Part shown: one piece after another, positions 37,456 to 51,100 of the stretch
Position numbering within the stretch: the first letter of the stretch is position 1
How the letters are laid out: each line of letters opens with the position of its first letter
Source of the DNA: Moringa oleifera
Taxonomy: Eukaryota; Streptophyta; Magnoliopsida; Brassicales; Moringaceae
Assembly: GCA_021397835.1 (NCBI GenBank)
Contig: JAJFZO010000579.1
Span: forward strand, 1,565,001-1,629,000
DNA: 64,000 bases
Direction of reading: 5' to 3'
The notes under the pieces: generated by a model
Databases searched by the model: none
Told to the model about the DNA's origin: nothing
What the model saw: the letters and a program-made list of their open reading frames with translations, nothing else
Made by a program: the position numbers and the translations under genes

Positions 37456-37999
37456 GAAAAAAAAAATCTGTAACTCTTGCACCAGAACATGCCATCATCA
37501 CATGTTGTAATAATTATTTAAAATCTTTTTATTATCATGATTATGGGAGGATTGACTAAGAGTTAAATTAAATAATATCTTTTATACTATAAAAAAACAC
37601 ATTACACAATTGCATGATTCTCAGAATTAAACATTATAATATAATAAAGTTAATGCCCTTTTTAATTAAATATATGATATGCTAAATTAAAGTCTATGTT
37701 AGGTAAAGCTCGAGACCAATGGGTCCAATTTCCAGAAAATTATAAGAAAGAGATGATTTTTAAAAAAGAAAAAACATGTCACTTTTTGGCTTCTGTCTTT
37801 TCATTTATAACTTTCTTTTTCTAATTTCTATCACGTAACTTAAAAAAGCTCTGTCCTCACACCAAATGTAAGAACACCAGCCAAAGTAAAATTGATAAGA
37901 ATAATAAACAGATAAACAAAGTGTCAGCAAATTAATGCAAATTAAAAAATCTAAAATTAAAATTAAAATAATAAAATAATTTGAATGGCTGTTGTCGAT

Positions 38000-38450
38000 C
38001 TGTCAGCATCCCGCTTTCTCTTCTACCCACCACCAGTTGTTCTTCTCATTTTTCTTTTTTTTTTTAATAAAAAAATAGAAGTAAGGCAGGTGATCACACG
38101 CGCTTCAAACGCACGCCCCTGAACAGAGAGATCCAAACATGAGGGGACAGCCAGACATAGTTTTACGATCTGTGGAGAGGGGAAGGTACGTACGACAGCC
38201 GTGGGACCCAATATGTCAGAACTCACACGATCACTTTTGGTTTGTTTGATGGTGAGTGGGAGCGTGTTCTGCACGCTTGCAGATAGCGTGTGTCTTTAGG
38301 ATGGAATTCTTCTCAGCTTTGTTTTTTTAGATTTTGCTTTCTCTTTTTGTTTCCACGTAATGCGTGTTATCGTCTTCCTTTTTTAGGAAATTAGCAAGCC
38401 AACAATTCTCTTTCCTTTAGAACGTGCCCCCATCCTGACTTATTTAACAA
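38000..38450. other. GC-richer island, unidentified
   Basis: Balanced composition with CG dinucleotides and restriction-like palindromes (GTACGTAC at 38188-38195). No protein or RNA family is visible; the 83-codon minus-strand frame across it (38023-38274) resembles nothing I know. It could be a distal regulatory element of the downstream TOPLESS gene or a fragment of a lost gene. Confidence 0.35.
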
Positions 38451-38569
38451 ATTACTCTTATAAATTTTATATTAATTTTTATTTTATTAGTTTAATTTAA
38501 ATATTTTTAGTAATTATTATTCTTAATAAAATTTTTAAATTTTATTCAATTTGTTTTGATTATACATAT

Positions 38570-39460
38570 TTTTATTTTATTAATATTTATTAATTTATTT
38601 TAAAATTTAATTACAATAAATAAATAGTTAAATAAATATTTAAAGTGTAATACTCATTATCATATTGAAACTCACAAAATATATATAAATATAATAAATA
38701 GATGCAAACGAGTTTGAATAATATATGGATAATTATAAGTAAATTTAAAATAAATTTAGATATTAAAATTAATTTTAAAATAAGTTTAAGATTAATTCAA
38801 ATATATATATTTTAATCGTATTTAGGTTTAAAATTTATGAATGAGTGGATATCTAGCCTGTTGTCATCCTTAATATTAGAATTATGGATGACAATGAATT
38901 AAGTTTATGTGGGTGCTCAATCCGACTAAAATCTAATAAGAAAGATTTAAGTTTAAATTTTAATACCATAATCTGATTTTGATAGATTTGAGTTTCAATT
39001 TTAATATTCGAATTGATTTTGAGTCACATTCAAATTTAAACATTTGATACTTGTTACTTAAATCCGTTAACTGTATCAATAGTTGAGTTTTTTTATTTTA
39101 AATTTGATTATATTAAACTTTGAATTTAGATTTGATTATATAGAATTTTCAAATTTAGATTTTAAAAACTATTATTGAATTCTAATTATTATTTATTAAT
39201 CTATTTTAAATTTTCATTATATCAATGAGTATTTAAATGAATATTTAATCATAAGATATCCGTTACCTTATTAAAATCCACAAAATATATAAAATATGAT
39301 AAATTTAATTAAGTCATATATGAATTAATTATAGATAAATTTCGTATAAGTTTGATATTAAAATTAACTTTTTAAACAAATTTAAAATGAATGTGTGCAT
39401 CTATATTTTAATCAAGTTCGGTTTGAAAATTTTCTAAACCAACTGTTATCAAACCCGTTG
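38570..39460. repeat. two tandem copies of a dispersed plant repeat
   Basis: The segments 38570-38875 and 39185-39460 align over their lengths. Shared blocks are TTATTAAT..TATTTTAAA, CACAAAATATATA, GGATAATTAT/GAATTAATTAT, ATATTAAAATTAA, TATTTTAATC and GGTTTRAAAATT. The first copy ends in TTGTCATCC and is followed within 16 bp by GGATGACAA, which begins the second unit (about 38886). The TGTCATCC/GGATGACA end is typical of a widespread class of plant dispersed repeats. Confidence 0.5.
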
Positions 39461-40831
39461 CATTCTCGCTTGGAATCAGCTACACAAATACAATTTTGAG
39501 TAAATTTCTTTTAATTTTATTAACAATGATGAATATACCTCATACAAATAATTATTATTTTATATTATTATCAAATTTTATTTATTTTTAATCCAAGATC
39601 ATAATGAAATTGTTCAATGTGCAAATCTTACATGTATAAAAACAAGAGATAATTTAATAGTAAAATCAAAAAGTTTGGTTAGGCAATAAGCTCATTTAAT
39701 GCTCTCTAATTTTTAATGTAAGATAAATGTAATAGCATTCTTTTTGGTACCTCAATATATCTATTTGAGATATTGTAACTACCTTCACATTTATTATTAG
39801 TCTACATATTGAATATGTCACTTTACTATACTTTTGAAGAATATATTATTATTTTATAAGGTTTATAAATACTTTGATTAAACTCTTATTTTATAATATT
39901 TGATGAATAAAACTCTGTTATATGTGCTATTTTTGTTGTAAATATTATTTGATTTTAGATTTTTGTTATTGCAGATTAAAAATTTAAATTACATATAAAA
40001 CACATTATAAAATTGGAAGAGTTAAAATTTTATATATTATTAAATATTATAATTTTAAAATATCTATTTAAAAAAATTAAATATTTAAAATTTAAAAAAT
40101 ACTAAGAAATAAAAATAAAATATTCTTAATTATACTCGCCTTTTATTTTATACATCTAAATATCAATTAAATCAATTTTAATTTGGTTTAAGTTGAAAAA
40201 TTCAGACAACATATCAAATCATGGATCTTATTCAATAATTTTTGACTTAAAATTTTTTAAATGTAAATAAATATTCAAGTTATTATTTAAAATTTTCTAA
40301 ATTTTGTAAGTATTAAAAATATATATTATTGATTTTACATTATAAAATAATTTAAAAATTTGTAAAAAATTAAAAATTATTTAAAATTTAAACAATATGT
40401 TTATAAGATAATGCAGAATTTATTTGAGTAATTTTTGAAGCATTTGAATAACGAAAATAACTTTACTTTTTCATGATTACTTAAATTAAAATTTAATTTA
40501 ATTTAAATTAAAAGATTTAATGCATAATTAATTAAAAAAATATATTATCATTTAAATTAAAAAAATAATTTATATTTTTTATTTTTATACTTAATCTTAA
40601 TCTTATCTAAGTTAATTATTATTATTATTAGTATCTTTGACAAAGATACTAATAAGATAAGAGAGCAATCTTAGCTTTTCCTTGCTTCTTGATCAACATG
40701 GGTGGACCTACTCTTGAGAATGACAGCTACGTAGCACAAAAACCCACTTACCTATATTAATCTCAATTAATTATTACTCCAATAATTTCAAAACCATAAA
40801 CACAACCAAATTCTCATTATATCGCGATAAA

Positions 40832-41403
40832 TTGTTCCGATCCTCGATTTATTACGATAAACCGCATTTCTTCTTTTTCGTTTCAGTCATGGAGAGTGTC
40901 ACTGTATCACGTGATTATAAAGCATGGCATCACCACACACACTGCTTTGATGGCATCTTCCGTAATATTCTGCAATATATAAGGGCAAAATGTCATGGGA
41001 CCCAATCCGAGAAAAGCTTGTCGTTTCTTGGGGGATCTGAGAAGAAAGTGAATCGCTTTCTTTACTTTTGCACGCTACTCCTCATCCTTACCTGTACAGC
41101 AGTTAATAGCCGTCGGATCATTTTCCTTATGTTTCATCAGGATATCAGTTATCTATTAACGGGCAGTTCAAAGAGGTTAGAGTGTACGCTGCGCCACCTG
41201 AATATCACTCTGACTAGGACAGCTGTCAGCTAGAGATTCCGCGCCGATAAACTAGACAAAGTGTAGCCGGCTAAGTGGGGCCAATAATCTACTGTACTTA
41301 TACATGAGCCCAAGGACCAATTCTGATAGTCCATTGATTTGTAATAAGCTATCGTTGATAAGTTATTTCACTTATCAAGCCTTTTTTATCTGTCTTCCCT
41401 TCT
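40832..41403 (+). promoter_or_regulatory. TOPLESS upstream region
   Basis: About 570 bp of balanced composition directly before the TOPLESS leader, in sharp contrast to the desert. It contains a G-box palindrome (ATCACGTGAT). The 133-codon open frame across it (40832-41233) looks like nothing known and is best read as promoter DNA. Confidence 0.5.
40906..40915. promoter_or_regulatory. G-box palindrome
   Basis: ATCACGTGAT, a perfect 10-bp palindrome around CACGTG, the binding core of bZIP and bHLH factors. It lies about 500 bp before the likely TOPLESS transcription start. Confidence 0.4.
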
Positions 41404-41410
41404 TATAAAA
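41404..41410 (+). promoter_or_regulatory. possible TATA box of TOPLESS
   Basis: TATAAAA, which would place transcription start near 41435. That fits a leader exon that ends at the donor at 41650. TATATATAT at 41440 is an alternative. Confidence 0.35.
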
Positions 41411-41492
41411 ATCGCCATTGCTGCAAGTTTTAATGTTCGTATATATATTTTGTAGAGAGAGAAAGTCAGTTTCTAGAGAGAGGAAACTTGTG

Positions 41493-41512
41493 GAGAGAGA
41501 GAGAGAGAGAGA
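41493..41512 (+). repeat. GA repeat in the TOPLESS leader
   Basis: Ten GA units within the presumed 5'UTR exon, inside a longer GA-rich stretch. Confidence 0.8.
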
Positions 41513-41649
41513 CCGAGCGAGATAGAGAAATCTCTCCTTCATTTCTAGAGAATAGAGACACAAAGCTTCGTGTTTCCAGAGAGGGAGAAAGCTTCGGTCA
41601 GTTTTCTGTTTCTCTCTGAAACCGATCATTTCTTCGTTCCACTTACAAG

Positions 41650-42139
41650 GTAAGCTTCGAGGAAATCTCTAGCTCCACGTTATTTTAGAATCTATCACTT
41701 TAAAAATCCTTGCTTTTTTGTATTTTTTGGGTCTTCTTTTTCGCTTGACCTGCTCTTTTTTCTTTGTCCGTTTTTTTCTCTTTTTCTCTGCATCTGCGCT
41801 CCTTGTATGTAATAAAGCTGCTTTTGCTCTTCTCTTTGATCCTTAAAAAGAAAAAACCCTAAATTTCTCACCTTTTAGTCTGGTTCTAGCTTGCAAATCC
41901 CTGTGTATTGTGAATACATCCGAAATCATGTATGGACGTGTTGATTTTCGGTTTATTATTAAGATAGTTTAATGATCTGGATATAGGTAGAGGTTTATAT
42001 TTTTGTTGGTTGTGTTTTATTTCTTTTGAATTTAATGGTATTTTTGGCTGATCCTTTTTCCATTTTTGTGTATGTAGTACTAATTTTGTAGATCTACTAA
42101 TATTTTTGGTGGTTTTCCCGCATTTGGAATCAAACACAG
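41650..42139 (+). other. TOPLESS 5'UTR intron
   Basis: Donor AAG-GTAAGC at 41650 and acceptor AACACAG ending at 42139 define a 490-bp T-rich intron. The next exon has nine bases before the ATG at 42149. Leader introns are usual in TOPLESS-class genes. Confidence 0.7.
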
Positions 42140-42148
42140 GTGGATACG

Positions 42149-45100
42149 ATGTCCTCTCTCAGTAGAGAGCTTGTGTTCTTGATCTTACAGTTTCTTGATG
42201 AAGAAAAGTTCAAAGAGACTGTTCACAAGTAGGACCCCTTTTTATTTAAGTGCGCCTTTTTTGGGGTTAATTTTTATACTCAGTCTTATTTAAACATTAT
42301 GTATTAATTGGGCCTCATTAACTGCTCTATTTTTTTTTTTAAAGGCTTGAACAGGAATCTGGGTTTTTCTTTAACATGAAATATTTTGAGGATGAGGTGC
42401 ATAATGGCAATTGGGATGAGGTTGAAAGGTATCTATCTGGTTTCACAAAAGTGGACGACAATCGTTATTCAATGAAAATCTTTTTTGAGATTAGGAAGCA
42501 AAAGTATCTTGAGGCATTGGATAAGTAAGTTGAAATTTCCTGTAATGAATTTTTGAGTTGGTGATTCCTCTTCATTCACTGTGGAAAGATGAATTGCCTA
42601 TGACCTAGGATGTTTTAATTTTATCAGGCATGACCGTTCCAAAGCTGTTGATATATTAGTAAAGGATTTAAAGGTATTTGCTACATTTAACGAGGAGCTT
42701 TTCAAGGAAATTACTCAGCTCTTGACATTGGAGAATTTTAGGTGAGAGATTTGTGTTATTTTATGGATGTTTGAGTTATAACAAGATAATAACATGTATA
42801 CTTAACATAGGTTGTCATGTTGTAGGGAGAATGAACAGTTGTCCAAGTATGGAGATACGAAGTCTGCAAGAGCAATCATGTTGGTCGAGCTCAAGAAGCT
42901 TATTGAGGCAAATCCCTTGTTCCGTGATAAATTACAGTTCCCTAATCTTAAAAATTCAAGGTTAAGGACTCTAATCAACCAGAGGTAATATTTCTAGCTT
43001 TGCCTTATCATTATATTCAAAATCTATTGGCGGCAAACTTGTCTTAGAAGGAATGCCGGGCTCTTTATTCACTGCCCTTGGTCTTGTTTCAATGCTTGTT
43101 TTCGTCCCATTTGAGGAGTCTATCGGCCTTAACTGGCATGTTTAATGAGTTTACATGTGGGACAATTTAGTGAACTTATGCGCTTATCTTTTAATGACAT
43201 CTAACATGTTCCCCTATCTGACAGTCAGGTTGCATCATGTGATACTTTGAGAAACAGGCTGGTATATTCTAATCTTAATGCAATGCCTGAACATCATTTT
43301 TTGGTCTTAATCAACAGGGGGCTGGGTGTATTTTATCATCACTGAATAAATCATTTGCAGTTTTGTTCTTTCCTTTTATTGACACCACAATCTTTCAATC
43401 TCTGAAGTTGTGTGTATGAAAGGAATTTTTGTTTTCTTATGTCAACTACAGCTTGAATTGGCAGCATCAGCTTTGTAAGAACCCAAGGCCAAATCCGGAT
43501 ATTAAAACCCTGTTTGTTGATCACTCATGTGGACAACCAAATGGTGCTAGAGCACCATCACCTGCAAATAATCCATTGCTTGGATCACTACCAAAAGCTG
43601 GGGGTTTTCCTCCTTTAGGTGCACATGGGGTGCGTTTTGCTCTTGTTGGATTCTTTCTCTATTTTGTTTCAGCACTTAATGTTCTTTAGTAATGCTTGGG
43701 ACTTTATATCTTTCAGCCATTTCAACCTACTCCTGCACCAGTTCCTACACCCCTTGCAGGTTGGATGTCGAATCCTTCGACTGTTACTCATCCAGCAGTT
43801 TCTGGAGGAGGAGCTATTGCTCTCGGTGCACCATCAATTCCAGGTATCATTTGCCTTTACATAGATCCCATTAATTTTTTGTCTTTGAATTGGTGCTGAG
43901 AATGTATCTGGCAAGTAATTCACTTTCTAACTTCGGTCTGTTGCATTGCTTCTTATAGCTGCTTTGAAGCATCCAAGGACTCCTCCAACTAATCCTTCTG
44001 TAGACTACCCATCAGGGGATTCGGACCATGTCTCGAAAAGAACAAGGCCTCTGGGAATTGGTGATGAGGTAGTTTAGCTTTGATGTCATTGTTTTAACCT
44101 TTGCAAATGTACTTTAGCTGTCAGCTTGTGTTCTTCTGTATAATGATTATGCAGTGTTCTTTCTGTTATGTTACAGTCTTTATAGGTTCCCCCTTGAATC
44201 TATATTTGCTCATTGTGCAGGTAAATCTGCCTGTTAATGTCTTGCCAGTGACATTTCCGGGCCATGCTCATGGTCAGGCTTTTAATGCACCTGATGACTT
44301 GCCCAAGACTGTCGCACGGACTTTAAACCAGGGTTCATCTCCCATGAGCATGGATTTTCATCCTCTTCAACAGACTCTACTTTTAGGTCTAACAAATTTT
44401 CTTTTAAGCCTTTGTTTACTTTTTTTCTTTGTCTTGTGTTTGGCATATATCTAAGTTTTCTAAATTCTGGTAAAAGTGGCAATATTCTGATTATTTTTGA
44501 TACTCTGCAGTTGGCACCAATGTGGGGGATATAGGATTATGGGAAGTTGGTTCCAGGGAGCGACTAGTTCTAAAGAACTTCAAAGTTTGGGATCTTGGTG
44601 CATGTTCGATGCCTCTGCAGGTGTGTTCCGTCTTAGTTTGTACTTGAACGAGACCGAGTACTATCTTTCTATATGCTTAATGCTTGTAGTGTTAAGAGTG
44701 TGTGAGAGCTGTTAACTTTTTTAATGGAATCAGGCTGCTTTAGTGAAAGATCCTGGTGTTTCAGTCAACCGTGTGATTTGGAGCCCTGATGGTTCCTTGT
44801 TTGGTAAGCTTGAACATATAATTTTACCATATACAAATCTCTATGGGGGCTGAATGCATCATTACTTGTTTCCTTTCTGTTGCAACCACAGGAGTTGCAT
44901 ACTCAAGGCACATCGTACAAATATATTCTTATCATAGGGGTGATGATGTACGACAACACCTAGAGGTATCGTATGATATTCACTTATGTAATACTCACTT
45001 ATCATAGTACTCTTTCTAGCTTGAGGTTTATTCTGTGTTGGTAACCAATTTGAATTTTTGGTGTAGATTGATGCCCATGTTGGAGGAGTAAATGATCTCG

Positions 45101-48100
45101 CATTCTCAACTCCAAACAAACAACTTTGTGTGATAACCTGTGGTGATGACAAGACCATCAAGGTTGCTTTCTTATCTTGCATGTTTGTCTTATGTTTTTT
45201 CTTTTCTTGTTGTGGAGGAAAAAAAATCATTCCTTTGGTGCTTCTTTTTTGCTATTTTAGGTGTGGGATGCTGCTACTGGAGCCAAACAGTATACTTTTG
45301 AAGGACATGAGGCTCCTGTTTATTCTGTCTGCCCTCATTATAAGGAAAACATTCAGGTACCAATTCCGTATTCTCAATCATTTTTTTTTTCTTTTGTTGC
45401 TGCAGATCTTAAGCTTGTCACGCTCAATTTTTGCTTCTCCTGAAATTTCTATTAGCTCCTCCCTGTTTCTGACATTACTTCTTCTTTTTCTTGTTTTTGG
45501 CTTTTATGCTTCAGTTTATCTTTTCAACAGCACTTGATGGAAAAATAAAAGCATGGTTGTATGATAATATGGGATCAAGAGTTGATTATGATGCTCCTGG
45601 CCGCTGGTGCACAACAATGGCTTACAGTGCTGATGGTACAAGGTATATCTGCTTGACTCATTTTTCAGTTATACTAGTTCTTTGATCCTGGTTGATGAAT
45701 GGTAATGGTGATAATGGTTTCATTTCTTGCCTCTGTTGCCCGTTTGGGGTGCTGGGTGGATACTGGATACTGCAGGCTCTTTTCATGCGGTACAAGTAAA
45801 GATGGGGAGTCATATATTGTTGAATGGAATGAAAGTGAAGGGGCTGTGAAAAGGACCTACCAAGGATTTCGTAAACGATCTTTGGGTGTTGTCCAATTTG
45901 ATACAACCAAGAATCGGTTTTTGGCTGCTGGTGATGATTTTGCCATTAAATTTTGGGATATGGACAATGTTCAATTATTGACGACTGTTGATGCTGATGG
46001 CGGCCTCCCAGTAAGTTCATCTTGTCTCTACAGTTGGGGAAGTTTTCGGAGTTGGTAGTTGTTCATTTTTTCTTTTTGCTTCCATAATCTTTAGGCAAGT
46101 CCACGTATCCGCTTTAATAAGGATGGCTCTCTCTTGGCTGTTTCTGCAAATGAGAATGGAATTAAAATTTTGGCAAATTCAGATGGTTTGCGTCTGTTGC
46201 GCACATTTGAGAATCTTTCTTATGATGCCTCAAGAGCATCTGAACCCACAAAGGTACTATGCTTAGGTCAATTGGTCTTTTGAGAACCATCAGCTCAGTT
46301 TTGATTCAAGCAAACCTAATATCTTTTGTCTCATGTAGCCTGCAATAAATCCAATCTCAGCTGCAGCAGTGGCTGCTGCTACTAGTGCTGGACTCACTGA
46401 AAGAGCTCCCACTGTGGTTGCAATTCCTGGAATGGTCTGTAATTTATTCCATAATTGCATTTTACGCTATTTCCAGAATATATTCTTTCTTCTACTAGAG
46501 GGAAACTCAGTGCTGCAACTTTGCATTGAATTAACATGTAAAACTTTACAGAATGGAGATGCCCGCAGTTTGGGGGATGTGAAACCTAGAATAACTGAAG
46601 AGTCCAATGACAAATCAAAGATCTGGAAGCTCACTGAAATCAATGAACCTTCTCAATGTCGATCATTGAGGCTTCCAGAAAATTTGAGAGTGAACAAGGT
46701 ATGAAAAATTGTCCTTGACATGGTTCTTGAAAGATTCTATTGGTTGTTATGCCACTTCCAAAGAGTTTGGCTGTTTTATGATATCATTATCAGTTGAGCA
46801 ATTGACTGGTATTGTGTCTGTTCCAAGAATTGCTACCATCCTCCTTTCATATGAGCTGGTACACTTTTTGTCAAACCCTAGTGTGCGTACTTTCTGTTGG
46901 GAGATGTAAAACCAATTAGCTCCTGAGGAAAGATCCTGTTGTACCAATTAGAAACTTTAATCACTCAGAGTGGACAAAGATAAACTGTATGCTTATTGCT
47001 TCTCAAATTTTCATGGACAAACCGATTTTCCTAATGTATGAAGTCATAATCATTTTAACAATGCTTGTCTGCCAAGCCCAAGCAATCCTTATTAGTAAGT
47101 CCGTTTTGGTTGTTGATGAATGGAAAAAGTTTGGTCTTGTAATGTAGGGTAAGGGAAATCTATCATCTACTTTAACCTCAATAGCTTGTATCATTTGTCT
47201 GCTTCTTATGGTGCAAAAATTAGTAGGGTCTTGAAAATTTAATGTCTGCTCCTGCTTCCATGAAGATTGACTATTATATTATATAACCTTCTTTCACAGT
47301 TCTAAGGAATTCTGGTGCAGCCTGAATTCTAAATGATTGTTAGATGGCGTAGAAAAAATAAAGTAAACATGTAGTTTTCAGCTGTAGGGTGATCATAGGC
47401 ATGGTCTGGTATTAAAGCTAATAAGGAGGTGAAGAAAGTAGCAGCGGTAATTCCAGTTGTAATGTTTTGGGTTATATGGAAGGAGAGGAACAATAGGGCT
47501 TTTGAGAGTGCGAAAACATCCTTCTATATACTTAAAGAAAAATGGTTCCTCAAATGATTTTCCTTTTTTTTGGTTTTGTAAATGTAAAGGAACTCATAGA
47601 TATTGTAAGTCCTATTATCTAATTAACACTTGTAATAGGGTTGTATCACCCTTGGTGCTTTTGTAAATAAAATATGTTCCGATAAAAAATAGATAGGTTC
47701 CTGTTAACTTGATTACTGCCTCACTACATCTTTGCTAGTCAACTTAAAATTGGGAGATGGACCTTGTGAGGAAGATGTTTGGCATTGCATGCGTAATTTT
47801 TGTTTGTGCTCGGTGAAAAATTTGAGAAATACTGTGGAGATATTGATGTCAATTGACCTTATACGAATTTTGCATAAGGTCATGACCTGCTCTTAGAAGA
47901 TTAACTAGATCATGATGTAAACAGGATGAGATATAATGCCATAGATTAAGCTTGGATAAATGTTTTGCATGGCAACTAGATGAACTAGTTCAAGAGGATG
48001 AATTAAGTAATGAAGGTTTATATTGTTCTGATGTTGACCAATTCCTGTCTAGTTAGCATCTTAGCTAGCTGTTGCAGGTTGAAATTGTTTGAAACTTCCA

Positions 48101-51100
48101 ATTTCACTTACTAATGCAATTTGTGTTAGCCACAACTAGAGCTGTTATATTTTTGTTCCTGGCACAGTACATAAATTTTGATCAACGTGAAAGAGAAAAC
48201 AAAAAGTAACTCGTTACTGAGTCGATACATTTAACATCTATTTAAGGTAACTCATCTATTTTTAAGTGGTACCACTACTGTTAAGAGCCTGGGCATCTCC
48301 TGGCCTGGATGGAGAGGCCTTTGCTGTGATTCTTGAATAATTTTGGCTCTGTCTACTGTACAAGTTGATCTTTATGAAGCGGATTTGAATTTATATGTGT
48401 AAACTTTTGAATGCACTCCAACTTGATTTGTTGGTCTAGTTGGCTTGTGTTTAGTACTATCTTCGATGAACTCCTGATTTTGAAGTGCACCTTGATGTGT
48501 GTCTAGGGTTTCACCTTCTAGAACAAGGGTATAACCTCATCAAACTTCCTTTGAACTGTTGCAGATATCAAGGTTGATTTTCACAAATTCGGGTAATGCT
48601 ATATTGGCATTAGCATCAAATGCTGTTCACCTATTATGGAAATGGCAAAGGAGTGACCGTAATACAACTGGCAAGGTATATAAGGAGATTATGAAGTAGT
48701 TTCAACCAAGAATTGCTGTTTCTTTTTTTTTTTTTTTCAAGATATGGAAAATTAATTCTAGCGTTTTTACATTTGATGCTTCATCATGTAGGCAACTGCC
48801 AGTGTGTCACCCCAACTCTGGCAACCCGCAAGTGGCATTCTGATGACCAATGATGTTGCTGACACTAATCCTGAAGAAGCTGTGCCCTGCTTTGCTTTGT
48901 CAAAGAATGATTCTTATGTCATGTCAGCATCTGGAGGGAAGATTTCATTATTTAATATGATGACATTTAAGGTAACCCATGAATCCTTGGCAATCTTTGA
49001 TGTTTATCTTTCATTTTCAATTTGGCCAATATCATCTCTCTTGGCAATTGCAGACAATGGCCACTTTCATGCCACCACCACCGGCAGCAACATTTCTTGC
49101 CTTCCATCCTCAAGATAACAATATTATTGCTATTGGCATGGATGATTCCACAATACAGATATACAATGTTCGCGTAGATGAGGTATGATTTCCTTTAGTG
49201 TACATTTATGTGTGTGGCAGTTGGAGAAGCAGAACTACTTATCATCTCTTTTATCATTTCTTTCTTGATGCAGGTGAAGAGCAAGCTTAAAGGCCATTCT
49301 AAAAGAATAACTGGCCTCGCCTTCTCTCAGGTACTGAATGTGCTCGTTTCATCAGGAGCAGATGCTCAGGTAATCATTTTCTTGTTTCGAAGAGTATTAT
49401 TTATTGTTGTATTTAATTTCTTTCTTTCTTTCTTTTGATAAACATGTTTTTATCTTTGTTTTGTTATGAATTATTTGTCTAACTTTGCAAACATTCAGCA
49501 GTTTTTATGATACTGCATTATGAAATTGTTAACATTTTATATCTTATACAATAACAAACAATGTTACTGGTTTGTGCACTATAGTAATTACACATGGTGA
49601 CTACAGTTACTCTTTGGAAATGTGATGCCATGGTCAAACTTTTGATGCTTATGAATTATATGGTGTTTATCCTATTCTTTCACCAGCTTTGTGTGTGGAA
49701 CACTGATGGATGGGAAAAGCAGAAAAGTAGATCGTTGCAGCTTCCATCTGGGAGGACAACCGTTCAATCAGATACCCGTGTACAATTTCATCAAGACCAG
49801 ATACACTTCCTTGTTGTACATGAGACTCAGCTTGCCATATATGAAACAACAAAACTAGAATGTGTAAAGCAGGTACCTTTGTCTACTAGCCCATTTTGTT
49901 TTGGAATCGATGCTTTGCACTTGTAATTGGTAATACTACTCTTTCTGTTTCAGTGGGGACCGCGTGAATCATCTGCGCCAATCACTCATGCAACATTCTC
50001 CTGTGATAGCCAACTGATCTATGCCAGCTTTCTGGATGCAACCATCTGCGTGTTCAGTGCCGCAAACCTCCGACTACGTTGTAGTATTGGTCCTTCTGCT
50101 TATCTGCCTGCTAGTGTCAGGTAATTGCCTTCACTAGTCAACATGGTTGTATCAAGATTGATTTTATATGTCTTTACTGAGCTGTTGTTTTTGTAAGTTG
50201 AGTGTAGGTGCATTTGTTTCATTGTATTTTTAGTTTCCTTTGTGATATCTTGATGTTGTCTCGGAATTCCATGACTTCGTTTCAGCCTTGGTTTTGAGGA
50301 AACTGATAATGTCCAACCTTCAGCTCATGACACCCAAGGCTTTTCCCACTCATGTTCCTAATATGTCTTCTAGCTTCACTTCCTTTACACTGGCCATGGA
50401 TTGTACTAATAGAGCTGATGAATGAAAACCTTTTTGCCATCACCGCAAATTAAGCTTCAATATTTCCAAGAGCTTAACATCAGTTCCTATGAGAAAAAAA
50501 ATCCCAAAGGAAAGCTATGTTGGTAGAAAGAATGATCTTGGTTAAGGGCAATGATTTTCCTTGTTTCTTGTCTTCCTTAATCACTTTTGTCATGATCCTA
50601 CTAACTTTAATGGCCCAAGAAGAAATACTTTTGTCTTTTTGTTAACATTGTCTAACCAGATCAGGACTTTTTCTTTTCCTCTCATTTTTTCCAAATAGAA
50701 TCACATCACTCTGTATGGGAATGCTTTGCAGAAACTGCATATTTATCCTTAAGATTGTAGTTTATGTTTCATTTTGGTTATGATTTAACTCTGTGGACTT
50801 GAATGAGTATCCAAGTAACCTTCTGAAATTCCTGACAAAGCGGTGCTTAACTTTATTCAAGGTGATCATTTGATGTGGGAGACTGTTTTTGAGTACTGAA
50901 TAAGTCAATTGAAGTTGTAAATATATCTTGCAAGTATTGTTTGTGATATATTCTAAACTTAGTAATCGTGCTATAAGCATACATTTGTCATAGTGAATGT
51001 TGATTCAAACATTTATTTTTTCTATGCAGCAATTCTAATGTCCACCCACTTGTAATTGCTGCACATCCACAAGAACCAAATCAATTTGCATTGGGACTCT

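Larger units (their letters stand above)
20540..40800. other. 20-kb gene desert of AT-rich degenerate repeats
   Basis: No coding exon or RNA gene could be recognised on either strand. Open frames are short and without family resemblance. Most of the DNA is very A+T-rich and consists of degraded, mutually similar segments; individually recognisable pieces are listed separately. A few islands of more balanced composition stand out: 25200-25740, 31000-31480, 33080-33480, 34100-34330, 36100-36560 and 38000-38450. The desert separates AVT6 from the TOPLESS promoter. Confidence 0.7.

Noticed and set aside
40832..41233. 133-codon plus-strand open frame before TOPLESS
   Set aside because: No recognisable domain, spans the presumed promoter including a G-box; open by chance.
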